A stretch of DNA of 43,757 bases. Origin: Planctomycetota bacterium (GTDB lineage Bacteria > Planctomycetota > MHYJ01 > JACPRB01). Location: the NCBI GenBank assembly GCA_035574235.1, contig DATLZA010000027.1:1-43757 (forward strand), read 5' to 3'. A program made the position numbers and the translations under genes. The stretch's first letter is position 1. Each line of letters opens with the position of its first letter. Shown piece after piece: positions 42,892 to 43,757 of the stretch. Below the pieces are notes generated by a model. That model ran no database searches, was not told the DNA's origin, and saw only the letters and a list, made by a program, of their open reading frames with translations.

Positions 42892-43443
42892 ATGCCGGCC
42901 GACGAAGAGACGCGGCTCCTGGCGGCGGCCAAGGCGGGGGATCCCGCGGCGTTCGAGCGCGCCCTGAGGCCGCACCTTCCGATGCTCTTCGCCTACAGCC
43001 GGGCCATCTGCGGCGACTACCATGCCGCGGAGGACGTGGTCCAGGAAACGGCCGAAATCGCCTACCGCAAGCTCAACTACCTCATTCCGGAGGCGGATTT
43101 CGCCGGCTGGCTCAAGGCCATCGCCCGCCGGCAGGCGCTGGCCGCCCGCCGCAAGCTCACCCGGGCGGGCCTGGTGGCGGAGGAATTGATCGAAAAGGTC
43201 TATCAGGATCCTCTCCCCGCCTCTCTCGATCGCCGCAGCGAAGCGCTCGAGGAGTGCCTCAAGCAGGTGGGCGGCCGCGCGGCGGAGGCCCTGCGGGCCC
43301 ATTACTTCGAGGGCGTTCGCCTCACCGATCTGGCCCCCCGGCTTTCGATGACCCCCGCCGCGGTGCGCCAGATGTTGCATCGGGTCCGGCAGCTCCTGTT
43401 GGACTGCGTGCGGCGGCGGCTCACCGTGGAGAACGTGTCGTGA
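42892..43443 (+). CDS. ECF-type RNA polymerase sigma factor
   Basis: A 183-residue sigma70-family protein with region 2 (FAYSRAICGDYHAAEDVVQETAEIAYRKL) and region 4 (LSMTPAAVRQMLHRVRQLL), no regions 1 or 3. It should recruit polymerase to a small stress or cell-surface regulon. Its TGA overlaps the GTG of the next gene, a zinc-finger anti-sigma candidate, the standard arrangement for this class. Confidence 0.9.
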   Translation: MPADEETRLLAAAKAGDPAAFERALRPHLPMLFAYSRAICGDYHAAEDVVQETAEIAYRKLNYLIPEADFAGWLKAIARRQALAARRKLTRAGLVAEELIEKVYQDPLPASLDRRSEALEECLKQVGGRAAEALRAHYFEGVRLTDLAPRLSMTPAAVRQMLHRVRQLLLDCVRRRLTVENVS

Positions 43444-43757
43444 GAATCCTCACCTGCGAGGAAACGCGCGCCGCCTTGAGCGACCTGGTCGCCGGCGAGC
43501 TCGGCATGGCGGAAGGACGCTCCCTCGAGGCGCATCTGGCCGGCTGCGCGCGATGCACGGGCGTGGGGGAGGAGATCTTCTGGCAGGACCGGGTGCTGGC
43601 CGAGCGCGCGATCGAGCTCCATGGGGAACGCCTGGCGGCCCGGATTCGGGACATCCTGACCGGGGTGCGCCCGAAACAGGTGACCGAGCATCTGAGCGCG
43701 GTCCGGGTCCGGCCCCGCCGGCGGGGGGCGGCCCTTCGCGCGGCGGCCGCGGCGGCC
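43440..43757 (+). CDS. Probable zinc-finger anti-sigma factor (3' end cut by window)
   Basis: The first 106 codons of a gene running off the right edge, from the GTG at 43440. It shows the anti-sigma zinc motif H-x3-C-x2-C (His32, Cys36, Cys39 in HLAGCARC) after an amphipathic helix. The last visible residues (RRRGAALRAAAAAA) look like the start of a membrane segment. It would hold the adjacent sigma factor at the membrane. The C-terminal sensor part is outside the window. Confidence 0.75.
   Translation, partial: MRILTCEETRAALSDLVAGELGMAEGRSLEAHLAGCARCTGVGEEIFWQDRVLAERAIELHGERLAARIRDILTGVRPKQVTEHLSAVRVRPRRRGAALRAAAAAA

Overview
The window is GC-rich chromosomal DNA, densely coded on both strands, with strongly G/C third codon positions. 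The gene content suggests an environmental bacterium of the Planctomycetota or a neighbouring phylum. Pointers are a zinc-ribbon Ser/Thr kinase beside a giant GGDEF-like/ATPase/HEAT protein, a secreted prenyltransferase/squalene-oxidase-repeat protein beside an ECF sigma/anti-sigma pair, a CBM6-like lipoprotein, and a plant/chlamydia-type FabI. The phylum is an inference. I saw no tRNA, rRNA, CRISPR array, insertion sequence or phage gene.

Layout. 1-855: uncertain left edge, a small hypothetical gene and a stand-alone receiver domain. 1065-7887: one plus-strand housekeeping run, glmU-prs-rplY-pth-rpsF-ssb-rpsR-rplI-dnaB (cell-wall precursor, PRPP, translation, replication). 7904-9402: a lipoprotein, then a membrane-anchored peroxiredoxin-like gene with an in-frame TGA. 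15318-9218 (minus): a Ser/Thr kinase and a 1374-residue signalling protein. 15934-15380 (minus): a second redoxin with an in-frame TGA. 16031-19202: aminotransferase, murQ and anmK (muropeptide recycling). 24234-19233 (minus): an oligopeptide ABC importer without its ATPases, with two substrate-binding proteins. 25772-24286 (minus): pabA/trpG-like gene and fabI. 25927-35454: PilP-like protein, secretin, radical-SAM-linked protein, rng, rplU, obgE, pilT and a GspC-like PDZ protein. 39120-35553 (minus): thrC-hom-lysC. 39188-40896: coaX and a short MnmE-like GTPase. 41411-40893 (minus): a conserved unknown. 41604-end: repeat protein, ECF sigma factor and the start of its probable anti-sigma factor.

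Main discoveries. (1) Two unrelated redoxin genes, at 8479 (+) and 15934 (-), each have a TGA exactly where the first Cys of a CxxC active site belongs. In both, the reading frame continues with clear redoxin sequence, and a perfect hairpin follows at the distance expected for a bacterial SECIS. They look like selenoproteins with UPVC and USYC motifs. (2) Both oligopeptide-binding proteins appear circularly permuted: the OppA C-terminal segment follows the signal peptide and is joined to the normal OppA N-terminus. (3) Several operon-leading genes have a sigma70-type -10 box only 7-10 nt before the start codon, which predicts leaderless or nearly leaderless mRNAs; thrC and coaX do this from back-to-back promoters whose -35 boxes overlap. 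Genes inside operons instead often overlap by ATGA or GTGA.

All functional calls are from reading the translated sequence. No database search was possible.
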